The position numbers and the translations under genes were made by a program. The notes beneath the pieces are model-generated. The model searched no databases, was not told the DNA's origin, and saw only the letters and a program-made list of their open reading frames with translations. 64,000 bases of DNA from Vreelandella olivaria (lineage in GTDB: Bacteria > Pseudomonadota > Gammaproteobacteria > Pseudomonadales > Halomonadaceae), in contig NZ_JALPZO010000182.1 in NCBI RefSeq assembly GCF_023507745.1, forward strand, positions 62,001 through 126,000, in the 5' to 3' direction. This document shows, piece after piece, positions 17,666 to 27,428 of this stretch; position 1 is the first letter of the stretch, and every line of letters begins with the position of its first letter.

Positions 17666-19111
17666 GTGAATACTACATTAGAGAATGCTATGAAGATAAC
17701 ACCTATTATCATGGCGGGTGGCAGCGGCACAAGGTTGTGGCCTCTTTCGCGGCGCCTGCACCCCAAACAGTTTCTCGCTTTAACAGGCCAGCATTCAATG
17801 CTGCAGCAGACATTAACCCGCCTAGAGGGGCTACCCTGCGAAGCACCTATCATCATTTGCAATGAAGAGCATCGTTTCCTGGTTGCTGAACAACTGCGTG
17901 ATATTGGAGTACAAGGGGCCAACATTTTATTAGAGCCCGAAGGCCGTAACACAGCTCCTGCTATTGCTTTGGGTGCACTACAAGCTGAAAAGCGCGCTCC
18001 GGGTCAGCAGTCATTACTGCTTATTTTGGCTGCCGATCATGTAATAGAAGATATAAAGGCGCTACATGAAGCTGTTAAGCAAGCTTCACCGCTGGCAAGC
18101 GATGGTTCATTGGTTACCTTTGGGATCTTACCTACGCATGCAGAAACAGGGTACGGCTATATTCAGCAAGGAACAAAGCTGGATATGCATGGGTATAGGG
18201 TAGAGCAGTTTGTTGAAAAGCCCGATAGCGAAACAGCTGAGCAATATATCGCATCAGGAAATTATCTCTGGAATAGCGGCATGTTCCTTATGCGTCCTGA
18301 TGCATATCTAGAAGCACTCAAACGCCAAGCACCTGCTATACTAACTTCCTGTGAGCAGGCAATGGCTGGTGCTCAGGAAGACCTGGACTTTGTACGTATT
18401 GATAAGTGGGCATTTTTATCCAGCCCCAGCGACTCGGTTGACTATGCCGTGATGGAGAAAGAGTCTCAGGTAGCTGTGGTTCCTTTGGATGCCGGGTGGA
18501 GTGATGTAGGCTCTTGGTCCGCACTATGGGATGTGAGTAAAAAAGATAGAGCTAATAATGTTAGAAATGGCGACGTAATATTAGAAAATACTCAAAACTG
18601 CCTGGTACATTCTAGTCATCGCTTGGTAGCTACCGTAGGCGTTGAAAATCTCATCATTGTGGAAACCAAAGATGCTGTTTTAGTAGTCAGTAAACAAGAA
18701 GATCAGCGTGTAAAGCAGGTCGTGGAGCAGCTAAAGCAGAATGGGCGTAGCGAACTGAGCGCGCATCGTGAAGTTTATCGCCCCTGGGGTAAATACGACT
18801 CTGTAGATATGTCCGAACGATATCAGGTTAAAAGAATTACTGTTAACCCAGGACAAAAGCTTTCAATCCAAATGCATCATCATCGTGCAGAACACTGGAT
18901 TGTAGTTTCTGGGACTGCCCGTGTTGGCATCAATGATGAAGAAATGCTGCTCAGTGAGAATCAGTCTGTCTATATACCGCTTGGCGCAAAACACTTTCTG
19001 GAAAATCCCGGTAAAATTCCGTTAGAAGTTATTGAAGTACAGTCAGGAGCTTATTTAGGTGAGGATGACATTGTTCGGTTCGAAGATGTATATGGGCGCT
19101 CGAAAGATTGA
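17666..19111 (+). CDS. manC: Mannose-1-phosphate guanylyltransferase / mannose-6-phosphate isomerase
   Basis: A 481-residue bifunctional type II enzyme making GDP-mannose. The N-terminal nucleotidyltransferase has [20 protein letters not shown] (about residues 14-33) and [13 protein letters not shown] (about 187-200). The C-terminal cupin isomerase domain (about 370-470) has [25 protein letters not shown] with the metal-binding His cluster, and [18 protein letters not shown] 17666 is chosen because GGAGG at 17653-17657 lies 8 nt upstream; ATG 17690 is the alternative. It opens the polysaccharide operon on this strand and pairs with the divergent phosphomannomutase. Confidence 0.96.
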   Translation: MNTTLENAMKITPIIMAGGSGTRLWPLSRRLHPKQFLALTGQHSMLQQTLTRLEGLPCEAPIIICNEEHRFLVAEQLRDIGVQGANILLEPEGRNTAPAIALGALQAEKRAPGQQSLLLILAADHVIEDIKALHEAVKQASPLASDGSLVTFGILPTHAETGYGYIQQGTKLDMHGYRVEQFVEKPDSETAEQYIASGNYLWNSGMFLMRPDAYLEALKRQAPAILTSCEQAMAGAQEDLDFVRIDKWAFLSSPSDSVDYAVMEKESQVAVVPLDAGWSDVGSWSALWDVSKKDRANNVRNGDVILENTQNCLVHSSHRLVATVGVENLIIVETKDAVLVVSKQEDQRVKQVVEQLKQNGRSELSAHREVYRPWGKYDSVDMSERYQVKRITVNPGQKLSIQMHHHRAEHWIVVSGTARVGINDEEMLLSENQSVYIPLGAKHFLENPGKIPLEVIEVQSGAYLGEDDIVRFEDVYGRSKD

Positions 19112-19166
19112 GTTTAAAGCAATCACTACTTTTAATTAATGAGTTATTAGGATAACGATAAATTTC

Positions 19167-20375
19167 ATGTCAATTCTTATAAAAAATAGTGCCTGGGCAT
19201 TAGTCGCACAAGGAGGAAAAGTAGTTGCTCAGGCTGGCCTTTTTATCATACTCGCAAGAGGGTTCGGAGCGAGTGATTTTGGCTTTTTTATGGCAATGTT
19301 TTCAATTGCACAGCTAATATATCCTTTTTCTGGGTTAGGAACGCATAATACGATGGTGATGCGAGTTTCAAGGCTTCCTAGACTGCTGCCATATTATTTC
19401 TGGACCCCCTTATTCGCAACGTTATTTATTGGCATCATTGCTGCAGTTTTATTTTCTTGGATTGTAGTAAGTTTTTATGATAGTCCTCAATGGATGGTGC
19501 TTCTTATTTTGCTCACAGAGTTGGTGAGTTATCGTTTATTAGATGTTGCTACACATGCATGGCAAGCAAAAGAAAATCTAAAAAAAGTATCGCTAGCGTA
19601 TCTAAGTATTAGTTTGACTCGTGTTTTATTAGCCACTGTTCTTTTGTCAACTGGGTGGCTTTCACTATCAACATGGATTGTTTTTAATATAGTGTTCACT
19701 AGTTTGATAGCGGTGTGGTGTTTATATCTGGTAATTAAAAAATACGATCTATTTAAGTGCAAGGTGAGAGTTTATTATAAAGATATCTATCGCAGTATTT
19801 ATTTTTCTTTTTCAGGTAGTAGTCAAGCCATTAACGCGAATGTAGATAAAATAGTCTTATCAAGAATAGGTACTTTGTATGATGTTGGGGTTTATTCAGC
19901 AGCATATCGAGTTGTGCAAATGTCTTTGATACCGATCATCGCTCTTTTTCAAGCGGCTTACCCGAGTTATTTCCGCGCTGGACGAAAAGAAATAAGAGGA
20001 GCATTAGAATTAAGTAGGCGGCTTGCATTGCCTCTGTTGGCTTATAGCTTATTTGCATCGCTATCGATTTATTTTTTATCACCAACTGTACCCTTTATAC
20101 TAGGCGAAGATTATGAAGGGGCTGTTGATCTAATAAGATTATTATGTCCATTGCCGGTATTATTTGCGTTGCATCACCTTTTAGGTGAGGCAATGACTGG
20201 CGCGGGACTGCAAAAAGAAAGAGCGTTCGTTCAAATAATTGTAGGGTTTATAAGCGTTCTTATAAATATAGTGCTTATTAAGACATTTGGGGTGGTTGGC
20301 GCGGTATTCGCGATTCTGGTTAGTGAGTTTTTGGTTTTTTTAGGTTATTTTTTTATACTGAAAATGAGGGGGTGA
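19167..20375 (+). CDS. wzx: Wzx-type lipid-linked oligosaccharide flippase
   Basis: A 402-residue protein with about 12 hydrophobic segments and the usual N-terminal flippase pattern (NSAWALVAQGGKVVAQAG, then ARGFGASDFGFFMAMFSIA). Members of the polysaccharide transporter (MATE/MOP) superfamily flip undecaprenyl-linked repeat units to the periplasm. A conserved Arg/Asp-rich loop, VDKIVLSRIGTLYDVGVYSAAY (split: VDKIVLSRIG and DVGVYSAAY, about 225-250), fits the family. The coding region is markedly AT-rich compared with manC and galE, typical of exchanged O-antigen genes. The next gene starts 4 nt after its stop. Confidence 0.9.
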   Translation: MSILIKNSAWALVAQGGKVVAQAGLFIILARGFGASDFGFFMAMFSIAQLIYPFSGLGTHNTMVMRVSRLPRLLPYYFWTPLFATLFIGIIAAVLFSWIVVSFYDSPQWMVLLILLTELVSYRLLDVATHAWQAKENLKKVSLAYLSISLTRVLLATVLLSTGWLSLSTWIVFNIVFTSLIAVWCLYLVIKKYDLFKCKVRVYYKDIYRSIYFSFSGSSQAINANVDKIVLSRIGTLYDVGVYSAAYRVVQMSLIPIIALFQAAYPSYFRAGRKEIRGALELSRRLALPLLAYSLFASLSIYFLSPTVPFILGEDYEGAVDLIRLLCPLPVLFALHHLLGEAMTGAGLQKERAFVQIIVGFISVLINIVLIKTFGVVGAVFAILVSEFLVFLGYFFILKMRG

Positions 20376-20378
20376 TTC

Positions 20379-21233
20379 ATGGTTATGCTAACCATAATTG
20401 TGCCAACAATAGGGCGCGCAGAAGAGCTTATCCAGCTTTTTAAAAGTATAGAAAAACAATGGGATGATAGTCTTGAAGTTATTCTGGTGGATCAGAATGC
20501 TGTCGGCTTTATCCAGAACGTATTGTCTGAAGGCTGGCATTCAAAGATAACTTATATTCATAGTGAAAAAAAAGGAGCATCTCACGCAAGGAATCTTGGG
20601 CTTGAAAAAGCTACAGGTAAATATATTAATTTTTGTGATGATGATGCCGTTATTGAAGATAATTTTTTATCAAGTGTTATAAAAGGGTTTGAAAAATATT
20701 CCAATGCAGCAATGATTAGTTTTCGCGTGTTTGATTTAGAGCTTGATGAAGTAGTTATGTTGCCGTTCCCCAATATGGATTGTAAAATTGATAAAAAGAA
20801 TTTTCACTCTGTAACTATAGAATTCTCTCAAGTTTGGAAGGCAGATGAGATCAAATCTTTAGACGGGTTTGATCCAATGCTGGGCGTGGGCAGCCCTTAT
20901 GGAGCTGAAGAAGCAAAAGATCTAATGGTGCGCGCGTTAGATAGTGACTTAAATATGTATTATATTGCTGAAACTTGTTTTAGACATCCGAGCAAGAAAG
21001 ATGCTCCGGCTAAACGTTATTTTAGCTATGCTGAAGGCACCGCATCACTTGCAATAAAGCATTACAATAAACCTCATGTTTGTATTAATGTTTTAATGTT
21101 CGCTTTTAAAAGCCTGCTTGGTGTTGTGATCTATAACTTTTGGGATAGAAAAAAATCTTATCGCTATTTTATGAGATTTGCAGGATTGATTTCTGGTTTT
21201 TATAAAAGATTCAAAGGGGTTGGGAGTAAGTGA
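20379..21233 (+). CDS. Glycosyltransferase family 2
   Basis: A 284-residue GT-A fold enzyme. The nucleotide-binding start is TIIVPTIGRAEELIQLFKSI (about residues 4-23), a conserved KKGASHARNLGLEKATG follows (about 64-80), and the metal-binding DDD is in FCDDDAVIED (about 85-94). The acceptor-side motif is diffuse (VGSPYGAEEAKDLMVRAL). It should add one sugar to the repeat unit on the inner face of the membrane; donor and linkage are not predictable. It is AT-rich like its neighbours, has AGGGGG just before the ATG and lies in the wzx-wzy operon. Confidence 0.9.
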   Translation: MVMLTIIVPTIGRAEELIQLFKSIEKQWDDSLEVILVDQNAVGFIQNVLSEGWHSKITYIHSEKKGASHARNLGLEKATGKYINFCDDDAVIEDNFLSSVIKGFEKYSNAAMISFRVFDLELDEVVMLPFPNMDCKIDKKNFHSVTIEFSQVWKADEIKSLDGFDPMLGVGSPYGAEEAKDLMVRALDSDLNMYYIAETCFRHPSKKDAPAKRYFSYAEGTASLAIKHYNKPHVCINVLMFAFKSLLGVVIYNFWDRKKSYRYFMRFAGLISGFYKRFKGVGSK

Positions 21234-21261
21234 CTTTTTGTTTTTTTATAAAAGGGCATAG

Positions 21262-22605
21262 ATGATGGCTGTTAAAGATTCTAAGTTTTTAAATAGTTTC
21301 CTTTTTCTGCTTTTTGTTGTAGCGGCTAATGATTTAGTTGCTATTTCATTAGGCTTTGAGCTAAAGCTTGGTTTCTTAATGTTAATTGTGTTTGCTCCCA
21401 TTTTATGGCTAACAGTTTTTTCTTCTGTATCGCCACGTTATTTTTTTGAAAAAATAGACATACCTATATTAATCTGGGCACTACTTGCAATTTTATTTTG
21501 TGTGATGAATGGCGGTTTCCGAAACTACGTCTATACGATTGCTATGCTAATTTATTTAGGCATGGTGTTAGGTGCAAAAGCCCCTTGGCTGGAAATGTCA
21601 AAGTTTCGCTGTTTCGATCTTTATCTCTTATCAGGTATTGTTATCTCTGCGGTTGGAATAGGGCAGTTTATAATTTCCTTGTTTGGTTTTGGAGATATAT
21701 TTTTTGTCCAACAGTGGTGGTATGAAGGAACAATAGCCAGAGTTAATGGTTTTATGTACGAACCTTCTTATTATGCCTTGGCTGTTTTTCCCTATTTTTT
21801 AATTTCTTTCTTTTTGATGAATGCTGTGTGGATAGATAGCAAGCGTAATTATATAATCCGCTGGCTATTTTATTTTTCCGCGTTAGCACTTATTCTTAGC
21901 TCTTCACGACTGGCTTTGTTTATTGGCGTATTGGCAGTTCCATGTATCGCTATTTATAGGTTGATTATATTACCACCAGCAAGGCAATACTGGAAAGGCG
22001 ATATTTGGCGTCAAGCTGGTTTTATAGGCAGTGCCATTCTATTTTTTACAATAGTGAGTTTTTCAACTGACTATCTTGCGCAACAATCAATGGAGAAGAA
22101 TACGTCTCAGGTTGAAGCGCTTATACGTCAGAGCGTGATGAATGGAACAGGTATCGGAGAGAGGTCTGATCATTCTGTCAGTATCCGTCGTCAAGATATG
22201 CTAGATACAGTAGAGTTAACGAGCCAACATCTCTGGCTTGGTGTTGGGTTAGGCAACATTGCAAAGGGTATCGCGCGAAATAAAGGCATCAATGAGCCCA
22301 CAAGCGATGAAATACGTACAAACGAAGGTCTGGTTCCAGTACTTGAAATTACCGCAGCGACAGGGCTTGTCGGCATTGCTCTATTTTTAGGTTGGCTGTT
22401 GTGGATAACAATTCCTCGGTTATTGAAAAAACCCTTAAATGAAAGTGACCTGCTACAAACCAGTATGTGTATAGCTGTATTAGGCCAGTTTTTATTAATG
22501 CAGGGTAATCAAAACGTATTGCGTATGTATTTCTGGATCACGCTATTTGTTTTAATGATATTTAATTATTCAGCATCAAAGAAACTGAGAGTTATAAATG
22601 AATAA
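21262..22605 (+). CDS. wzy: O-antigen polymerase (Wzy-type)
   Basis: A 447-residue protein with about 10-12 membrane helices and a large periplasmic loop between the later helices (about residues 265-365), holding MLDTVELTSQHLWLGVGLGN and the Arg/Asp-rich stretch before it. This layout and the O-antigen ligase/polymerase (Wzy_C) character fit Wzy, which joins repeat units in the periplasm. Sequence identity within this family is low, so the call rests on topology and position between a flippase and glycosyltransferases. AT-rich. It overlaps the next gene by 8 nt. Confidence 0.82.
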   Translation: MMAVKDSKFLNSFLFLLFVVAANDLVAISLGFELKLGFLMLIVFAPILWLTVFSSVSPRYFFEKIDIPILIWALLAILFCVMNGGFRNYVYTIAMLIYLGMVLGAKAPWLEMSKFRCFDLYLLSGIVISAVGIGQFIISLFGFGDIFFVQQWWYEGTIARVNGFMYEPSYYALAVFPYFLISFFLMNAVWIDSKRNYIIRWLFYFSALALILSSSRLALFIGVLAVPCIAIYRLIILPPARQYWKGDIWRQAGFIGSAILFFTIVSFSTDYLAQQSMEKNTSQVEALIRQSVMNGTGIGERSDHSVSIRRQDMLDTVELTSQHLWLGVGLGNIAKGIARNKGINEPTSDEIRTNEGLVPVLEITAATGLVGIALFLGWLLWITIPRLLKKPLNESDLLQTSMCIAVLGQFLLMQGNQNVLRMYFWITLFVLMIFNYSASKKLRVINE

Positions 22606-23596
22606 ATTGGCGTGCATTGCAGACCATCGCTGGATCGGGCCCCATGGCATTGGGAGATTTGCAACCGAGGTATTGTCGCGCCTTGAGTATACGCCTCTGG
22701 CGGCTGAGGGAAATCCAGCGGCACCTCTTGATGGAGTTAAAAGTGGTATGGCGTTAAGGCTGAAACATAAATCGGCTAACTGCTTTTTTACGCCTGGATA
22801 CAATCCACCATTACTTGCGAATATCTCTATTTTTATGACGTTGCATGACCTTATTCATCTTGATGTAGAGCAAGAAAGCTCTTATCTGAAACGCGCTTAT
22901 TACCAGAAACTAATTTTACCCGCTGTTAAGAAGGCGGCCTGTGTATTTACCGTATCTACCTACTCGAAGAACAGGATTGTGGAATGGGCGGGTGTTGACC
23001 CTGATAAAATAGTAGTGGTGGGGAATGGGGTTGACCCTATTTTCACAGAAAACCAGCGTATGCATTCCCTCGGTGAGCCGTATTTTCTTTATGTGGGAAA
23101 CCAAAAACCGCATAAAAATATAGAGTTTATGATAAGAGCCTTCGCCAAAAGTACCGTGCGGGATAATTTCTTACTAATACTGAGTGGTCGGTTCTCTGAT
23201 ACAGTCAGCACGTTAGTTGATCAATTAGGCATAGCTGACCGAGTTAGGGCGGCAGGCTTTATCGAGGAGAGTGACTTGCCCGCTTGGTATCGTGGTGCAA
23301 GCGCTCTCATCATGCCTTCGCTTTACGAAGGCTTTGGTTTGCCTGTGATCGAAGCGATGGCCTCCAATACACTTGTTCTTAGCAGCAATCGTACTTCTTT
23401 ATCTGAGGTGGCTGGCAATGCAGCACATTATTTTGATCCTACCAACGAGCAGCAATTAATTGAGGCATTCAATTTTGCCTCTAACCCAGAAAACGGCGTA
23501 ACGTTGCGTGAAAACGGCATTATTCAAGCCCGAAAATATAATTGGGATGATGTTGCTAACAAAATTAAAAGCAGCTTTAGTGATTTTACACGTTAA
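22598..23596 (+). CDS. Glycosyltransferase family 4 (possible mannosyltransferase)
   Basis: A 332-residue GT-B enzyme. The N-terminal domain has GPHGIGRFATEVLSRL (about residues 13-28) and FTVSTYSKNRIVEW; the C-terminal donor-binding domain has YFLYVGNQKPHKNIEFMIRA (about 163-182) and the signature MPSLYEGFGLPVIEAMA (about 238-254), in which the two Glu residues contact the nucleotide sugar. Family 4 enzymes in manC-bearing clusters often use GDP-mannose, which is inference here. From this gene onward the GC content returns toward that of the chromosome. The start ATG overlaps the end of wzy. Confidence 0.9.
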   Translation: MNKLACIADHRWIGPHGIGRFATEVLSRLEYTPLAAEGNPAAPLDGVKSGMALRLKHKSANCFFTPGYNPPLLANISIFMTLHDLIHLDVEQESSYLKRAYYQKLILPAVKKAACVFTVSTYSKNRIVEWAGVDPDKIVVVGNGVDPIFTENQRMHSLGEPYFLYVGNQKPHKNIEFMIRAFAKSTVRDNFLLILSGRFSDTVSTLVDQLGIADRVRAAGFIEESDLPAWYRGASALIMPSLYEGFGLPVIEAMASNTLVLSSNRTSLSEVAGNAAHYFDPTNEQQLIEAFNFASNPENGVTLRENGIIQARKYNWDDVANKIKSSFSDFTR

Positions 23597-23635
23597 GCAA
23601 ACAGAGTGAACGGCTGTGGTAGAGCGAGGGAGAGT

Positions 23636-24760
23636 ATGAAAGTTGCGATAGTAAGTGACTGGCTAGTGTCTTATGCAGGTTCTGAGAAGGTGGAAGAAGC
23701 CATCTTGGAGTTGTTTTCCGATGCCGATATTTACACCAATATTTACGATGCTGAAGCATTCAAAGGCACTGGTTTTGAAAACCGCAACATAAAGCAATCC
23801 TTCATTGCCAGACTGCCTGGTGCGAAGAAGCACTACCAAAAATATTTGGCGCTGATGCCTTATGCTGTAGAGCAACTTGACCTATCGCGTTACGACGTAA
23901 TTATCTCAAGCTCACATGCGGTTGCCAAAGGGGTGATCACAGGGCCTGATCAACTGCATATTTGTTACTGCCATACACCGATGCGTTACGCCTGGGACTT
24001 TCAGCACCAATACCTAGCGGATTCAGGTATGGCGAAAGGGTTAAAAGGCAACGTGGCCCGCTATCTGCTTCACCGCTTGAGGCTATGGGATTGTCGGACG
24101 TCAAATGGGGTGGATCATTTCATCGCCAATTCCCGCTATATTGCGCGCCGCATTAATAAAGTATACCGCCGTGAAGCAAGCGTTATATACCCCAATGTCG
24201 ATGTGGAGAATTTCAATCTGTATGAGCAGAAAGAGAATTTTTACCTAGCGGCTTCACGCTTGGTCCCCTATAAGCGAATTAGCCTGATTGTCGAGGCATT
24301 CACTAAAATGCCTGATAAAAAGCTAGTTGTGATAGGAACGGGCGAACAGGCTGAAAAAATTAAACAGATGCTGACACCCAACATCACCTTCTTGGGTTAT
24401 CAACCTACCGAGATACTGCAAGCTTATATGCAGCGAGCCAAAGCGTTTATTTTTGCAGCTGAAGAAGATTTCGGGATTATGCCTATTGAGGCACAGGCAT
24501 GCGGTACGCCCGTGATTGCTTATGGGCGCGGTGGGGCGTTTGAAACAGTACGTCATGGTGAAACTGGTGCTCATTTTTTTGAACAAACCAGTGCCGCTAT
24601 TCAGCAAAGTGTTGAGCAATTCGAGCACGAGGGGATTGCCTTCGATGCTCAAGCCATTCGCTATCACGCAGAGCAGTTTTCTGAAGCACGGTTCAAGCAA
24701 GAACTGAGCGCTTTTGTGGATACCAAATGGAATGAATTTGTAGAGCAGAGAGGCTTCTGA
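23636..24760 (+). CDS. Glycosyltransferase family 4
   Basis: A 374-residue GT-B enzyme beginning MKVAIVSDWLVSYAGSEKVE. The acceptor domain includes SSSHAVAKGVITGPDQLHIC and YCHTPMRYAWDFQHQY (about residues 110-125); the donor domain has YLAASRLVPYKRISLIVEAF (about 203-222), VVIGTGEQAEKIK and EEDFGIMPIEAQACGTPVIA (about 280-299). It resembles the WbaZ-like mannosyltransferases of GDP-mannose-using clusters. The frame is open back to 23606, but AGGGAGAG directly before ATG 23636 sets the start. Possible roles are a second mannose addition or side-branch formation. Confidence 0.9.
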   Translation: MKVAIVSDWLVSYAGSEKVEEAILELFSDADIYTNIYDAEAFKGTGFENRNIKQSFIARLPGAKKHYQKYLALMPYAVEQLDLSRYDVIISSSHAVAKGVITGPDQLHICYCHTPMRYAWDFQHQYLADSGMAKGLKGNVARYLLHRLRLWDCRTSNGVDHFIANSRYIARRINKVYRREASVIYPNVDVENFNLYEQKENFYLAASRLVPYKRISLIVEAFTKMPDKKLVVIGTGEQAEKIKQMLTPNITFLGYQPTEILQAYMQRAKAFIFAAEEDFGIMPIEAQACGTPVIAYGRGGAFETVRHGETGAHFFEQTSAAIQQSVEQFEHEGIAFDAQAIRYHAEQFSEARFKQELSAFVDTKWNEFVEQRGF

Positions 24761-24851
24761 CTGCCACTTCGGCAGCGTGCTTTATCGCTGTTTTCACGAC
24801 AGATAGTTTATTAAGCAGTAGGCTAATTACTTGACCAGTTTGGAAGGTTAC

Positions 24852-26249
24852 ATGCCCTCATCAGATCAGCGCCCAGTCCGCCGTAAATACGACTGGCTAT
24901 CCTCCATCATATTTCGCAGTGTGGATCTTTTTTCTGTACTGCTGGCAGGTTGGCTAGCCTATGTGCTGCGTTTTGATACATGGACAACTGTTGAGGAGCG
25001 CTATAGCTGGGCCATTTTGGTCGGCGGACTCCTGCAGCTATGGTTATTTCCTAATTGTGGCCTTTATCGCTCCTGGCGTGGGCATTTATGGACAGTGTTG
25101 GCTACACGGCTGATGGGTATTTATCTATTGTGGTGCGTTAGCATCATGATCGTTATGTTTGTTTTTCAGCTTTTTGATTTTTCCCGGCTATGGTTCTTTG
25201 GGTGGGTAGCACTGGCTGCATCTTTTTCACTATTACTGAGGTGGGCGGCCTATCCCTTTGTTAAGCGGTTACGGGCACAGGGCAAAAACCGCCGCAGCGT
25301 TTTGCTGATAGGAGATGCCGCTTCTTGTCGTAACGCGTACTATTCGCTGCGTCGCGATCCCGGCCAAGGGTTTTACATCACCCGGGTGCTGGTAGTAGAT
25401 TACCGACTAAGAAAACGTTTGAAAAAATATATCGGGGTCGTTGAAAACTATGAACCTAGTAAACGAGTCCATGTAAAAGAGCAGGAAGTTTGGATATGCT
25501 TGCCGCTTTCACGAGGCTACGAAGCACAGAAGATCATCAACTCACTGGATACGGTGACTGCCAATATCCGTTTATTACCCAATATGTCGGATCTACGTCT
25601 GATCAATCACAGTACTGATAACATTGCCGGTATGCATTTGATCAACGTGAGCTGTTCGCCCATGACCGGCTGGAGCCGGTTCAAAAAGCGCTGCCTGGAC
25701 ATTATCTTATCCGCCATCATTCTATTGATGATTTTGCCGGTGCTGTGTTTTGTTGCGATTGGCGTAAGGCTCAGTTCACCAGGCCCAATTTTCTATCGCC
25801 AAGAGCGGGTAAGTTGGAATGGCCGCCCCTTTTGGATGCTTAAATTCCGCTCAATGCCGGTCGACTCAGAGCAGGGTGGCGTGCAGTGGGGTGGCGCGAA
25901 AAATAAAAAGGTGACGCGTTTTGGTGGGTTTATTCGCCGAACTAGCCTTGATGAGCTACCTCAGTTTATCAACGTCTTAAAAGGTGATATGTCGATCGTG
26001 GGTCCACGGCCTGAAAGAACTGTGTTTGTTCAACAGTTCCAGCATGAAATACCCGGCTATATGCAAAAGCATCTGGTGAAAGCAGGTATAACAGGGTGGG
26101 CACAGATTAATGGCTGGCGTGGCGATACTAGCCTTGAAAAACGCATCGAATTTGACCTTTGGTATATCGACAATTGGTCGGTATGGCTTGACCTTCGCAT
26201 TGTACTGTTAACCATATTCAAAGGTTTTATTAATAAAAATGCTTACTGA
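24852..26249 (+). CDS. Undecaprenyl-phosphate sugar-1-phosphate transferase (repeat-unit initiator)
   Basis: A 465-residue PHPT-family enzyme (WcaJ/WbaP type). It has four N-terminal membrane helices, a central Rossmann-like domain (NRRSVLLIGDAASCRNAYYS), a fifth hydrophobic segment before the catalytic domain (DIILSAIILLMILPVLCFVA) and the cytoplasmic transferase with FWMLKFRSMPVDSEQ, RRTSLDELPQFINVLKGDMS and SIVGPRPERTVF. It moves hexose-1-phosphate from a UDP-sugar to undecaprenyl phosphate, starting the repeat unit. GalE next to it suggests glucose, galactose or an N-acetylated version. The frame reaches TTG 24831, but GGAAGG 5 nt upstream favours ATG 24852. Confidence 0.93.
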   Translation: MPSSDQRPVRRKYDWLSSIIFRSVDLFSVLLAGWLAYVLRFDTWTTVEERYSWAILVGGLLQLWLFPNCGLYRSWRGHLWTVLATRLMGIYLLWCVSIMIVMFVFQLFDFSRLWFFGWVALAASFSLLLRWAAYPFVKRLRAQGKNRRSVLLIGDAASCRNAYYSLRRDPGQGFYITRVLVVDYRLRKRLKKYIGVVENYEPSKRVHVKEQEVWICLPLSRGYEAQKIINSLDTVTANIRLLPNMSDLRLINHSTDNIAGMHLINVSCSPMTGWSRFKKRCLDIILSAIILLMILPVLCFVAIGVRLSSPGPIFYRQERVSWNGRPFWMLKFRSMPVDSEQGGVQWGGAKNKKVTRFGGFIRRTSLDELPQFINVLKGDMSIVGPRPERTVFVQQFQHEIPGYMQKHLVKAGITGWAQINGWRGDTSLEKRIEFDLWYIDNWSVWLDLRIVLLTIFKGFINKNAY

Positions 26250-26261
26250 TCATAGAAAGAT

Positions 26262-27269
26262 ATGATTTTACTAACAGGCGGTACCGGTTATATCGGCTCT
26301 CATATAGCGGTAGAACTACTGGATGCTGGTCATCAGGTGGTTATTCTGGATAACCTCTCCAACAGCGTTTGCACGGTAGTTGACCGTATCAAAACCATCA
26401 GCCAAAAAGAGGTGGAGTTTTATAAAGGCGATGTGCGTGATGCCGCTCTATTGGGGGTGATTTTCAAAGCTCACAATATTAAGGCCGTGATTCATTGTGC
26501 GGGCTTGAAGGCAGTGGGTGAAAGCGTATCGAACCCATTAGCGTATTACGATGCAAACGTCTATGGCTCAATCTCACTCTGCAAGGCGATGGAGCAAGCG
26601 GGGGTAAAGCGCCTGATATTCAGCTCTTCAGCCACTGTTTATGGGCATGAGGCCGAACCGCCCTACATGGAAACCATGGCTCGGGGAAGTGCAAGCAGCC
26701 CCTATGGTGCCTCCAAAGCGATGATAGAAAAAGTGCTTGAAGACTTAAGCAGTAGCGATCCGCAGTGGTCTTTTTCAATTTTGCGCTACTTCAACCCCAT
26801 TGGGGCGCATCCATCGGGCTACATTGGCGAATCTCCTCAAGGTATACCGAATAATTTAATGCCCTATATTAGCCAGGTCGCTGCTGGCGTTTTGCCGGAG
26901 TTGCTTATCTACGGCAACGATTACCCTACCGACGACGGAACCTGTGTACGTGATTATCTGCATGTGGTCGATTTGGCAGTAGGGCATAGAATGGCGCTAC
27001 AGACCCTGGAGCAACCGGGTGTACATTATTACAACCTGGGGGCCGGTAAAGGTGTCTCTGTGCAGGAGATGGTCGATGCATTTATCCTGGCCACAGGTGT
27101 CGATGTACCTTACCGCTTTGCGCCACGTAGAAAAGGGGACTTAGCGGCATTTTGGGCGAGTTCAGAAAAAGCAGAAAGAGAATTAGGCTGGCGTACCAGG
27201 AAATCACTGGTTGATATGATGGTGGACACATGGCGCTGGCAGCAATTCACTTCTAGCGAAAACAGTTGA
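26262..27269 (+). CDS. galE: UDP-glucose 4-epimerase
   Basis: A 335-residue short-chain dehydrogenase-type epimerase interconverting UDP-glucose and UDP-galactose (or the N-acetyl forms). It starts MILLTGGTGYIGSHIAVELL with the NAD loop GGTGYIG, then LDNLSNS, the Ser of SSSATVYG (about residues 122-129), the catalytic YGASKAM (about 147-153) and RYFNPIGAHPSG (about 175-186). It lies 12 nt after the initiating transferase, so it belongs to the same operon and supplies galactose-type sugars to the repeat unit. Confidence 0.96.
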   Translation: MILLTGGTGYIGSHIAVELLDAGHQVVILDNLSNSVCTVVDRIKTISQKEVEFYKGDVRDAALLGVIFKAHNIKAVIHCAGLKAVGESVSNPLAYYDANVYGSISLCKAMEQAGVKRLIFSSSATVYGHEAEPPYMETMARGSASSPYGASKAMIEKVLEDLSSSDPQWSFSILRYFNPIGAHPSGYIGESPQGIPNNLMPYISQVAAGVLPELLIYGNDYPTDDGTCVRDYLHVVDLAVGHRMALQTLEQPGVHYYNLGAGKGVSVQEMVDAFILATGVDVPYRFAPRRKGDLAAFWASSEKAERELGWRTRKSLVDMMVDTWRWQQFTSSENS

Positions 27270-27428
27270 ACAACTGAATGGATTCGGTCTCAAGCGTATT
27301 GTGATATTCCCGTATGAAGGCTGTTTAGCTGATAGATTACAGAATGGCTTTCACAGCTTACAAAACGTTGAATTGTGATAATATCATGCCCTTTTTGTAT
27401 TCCTGCTCGTCTTTAGAGCACTAAAAGG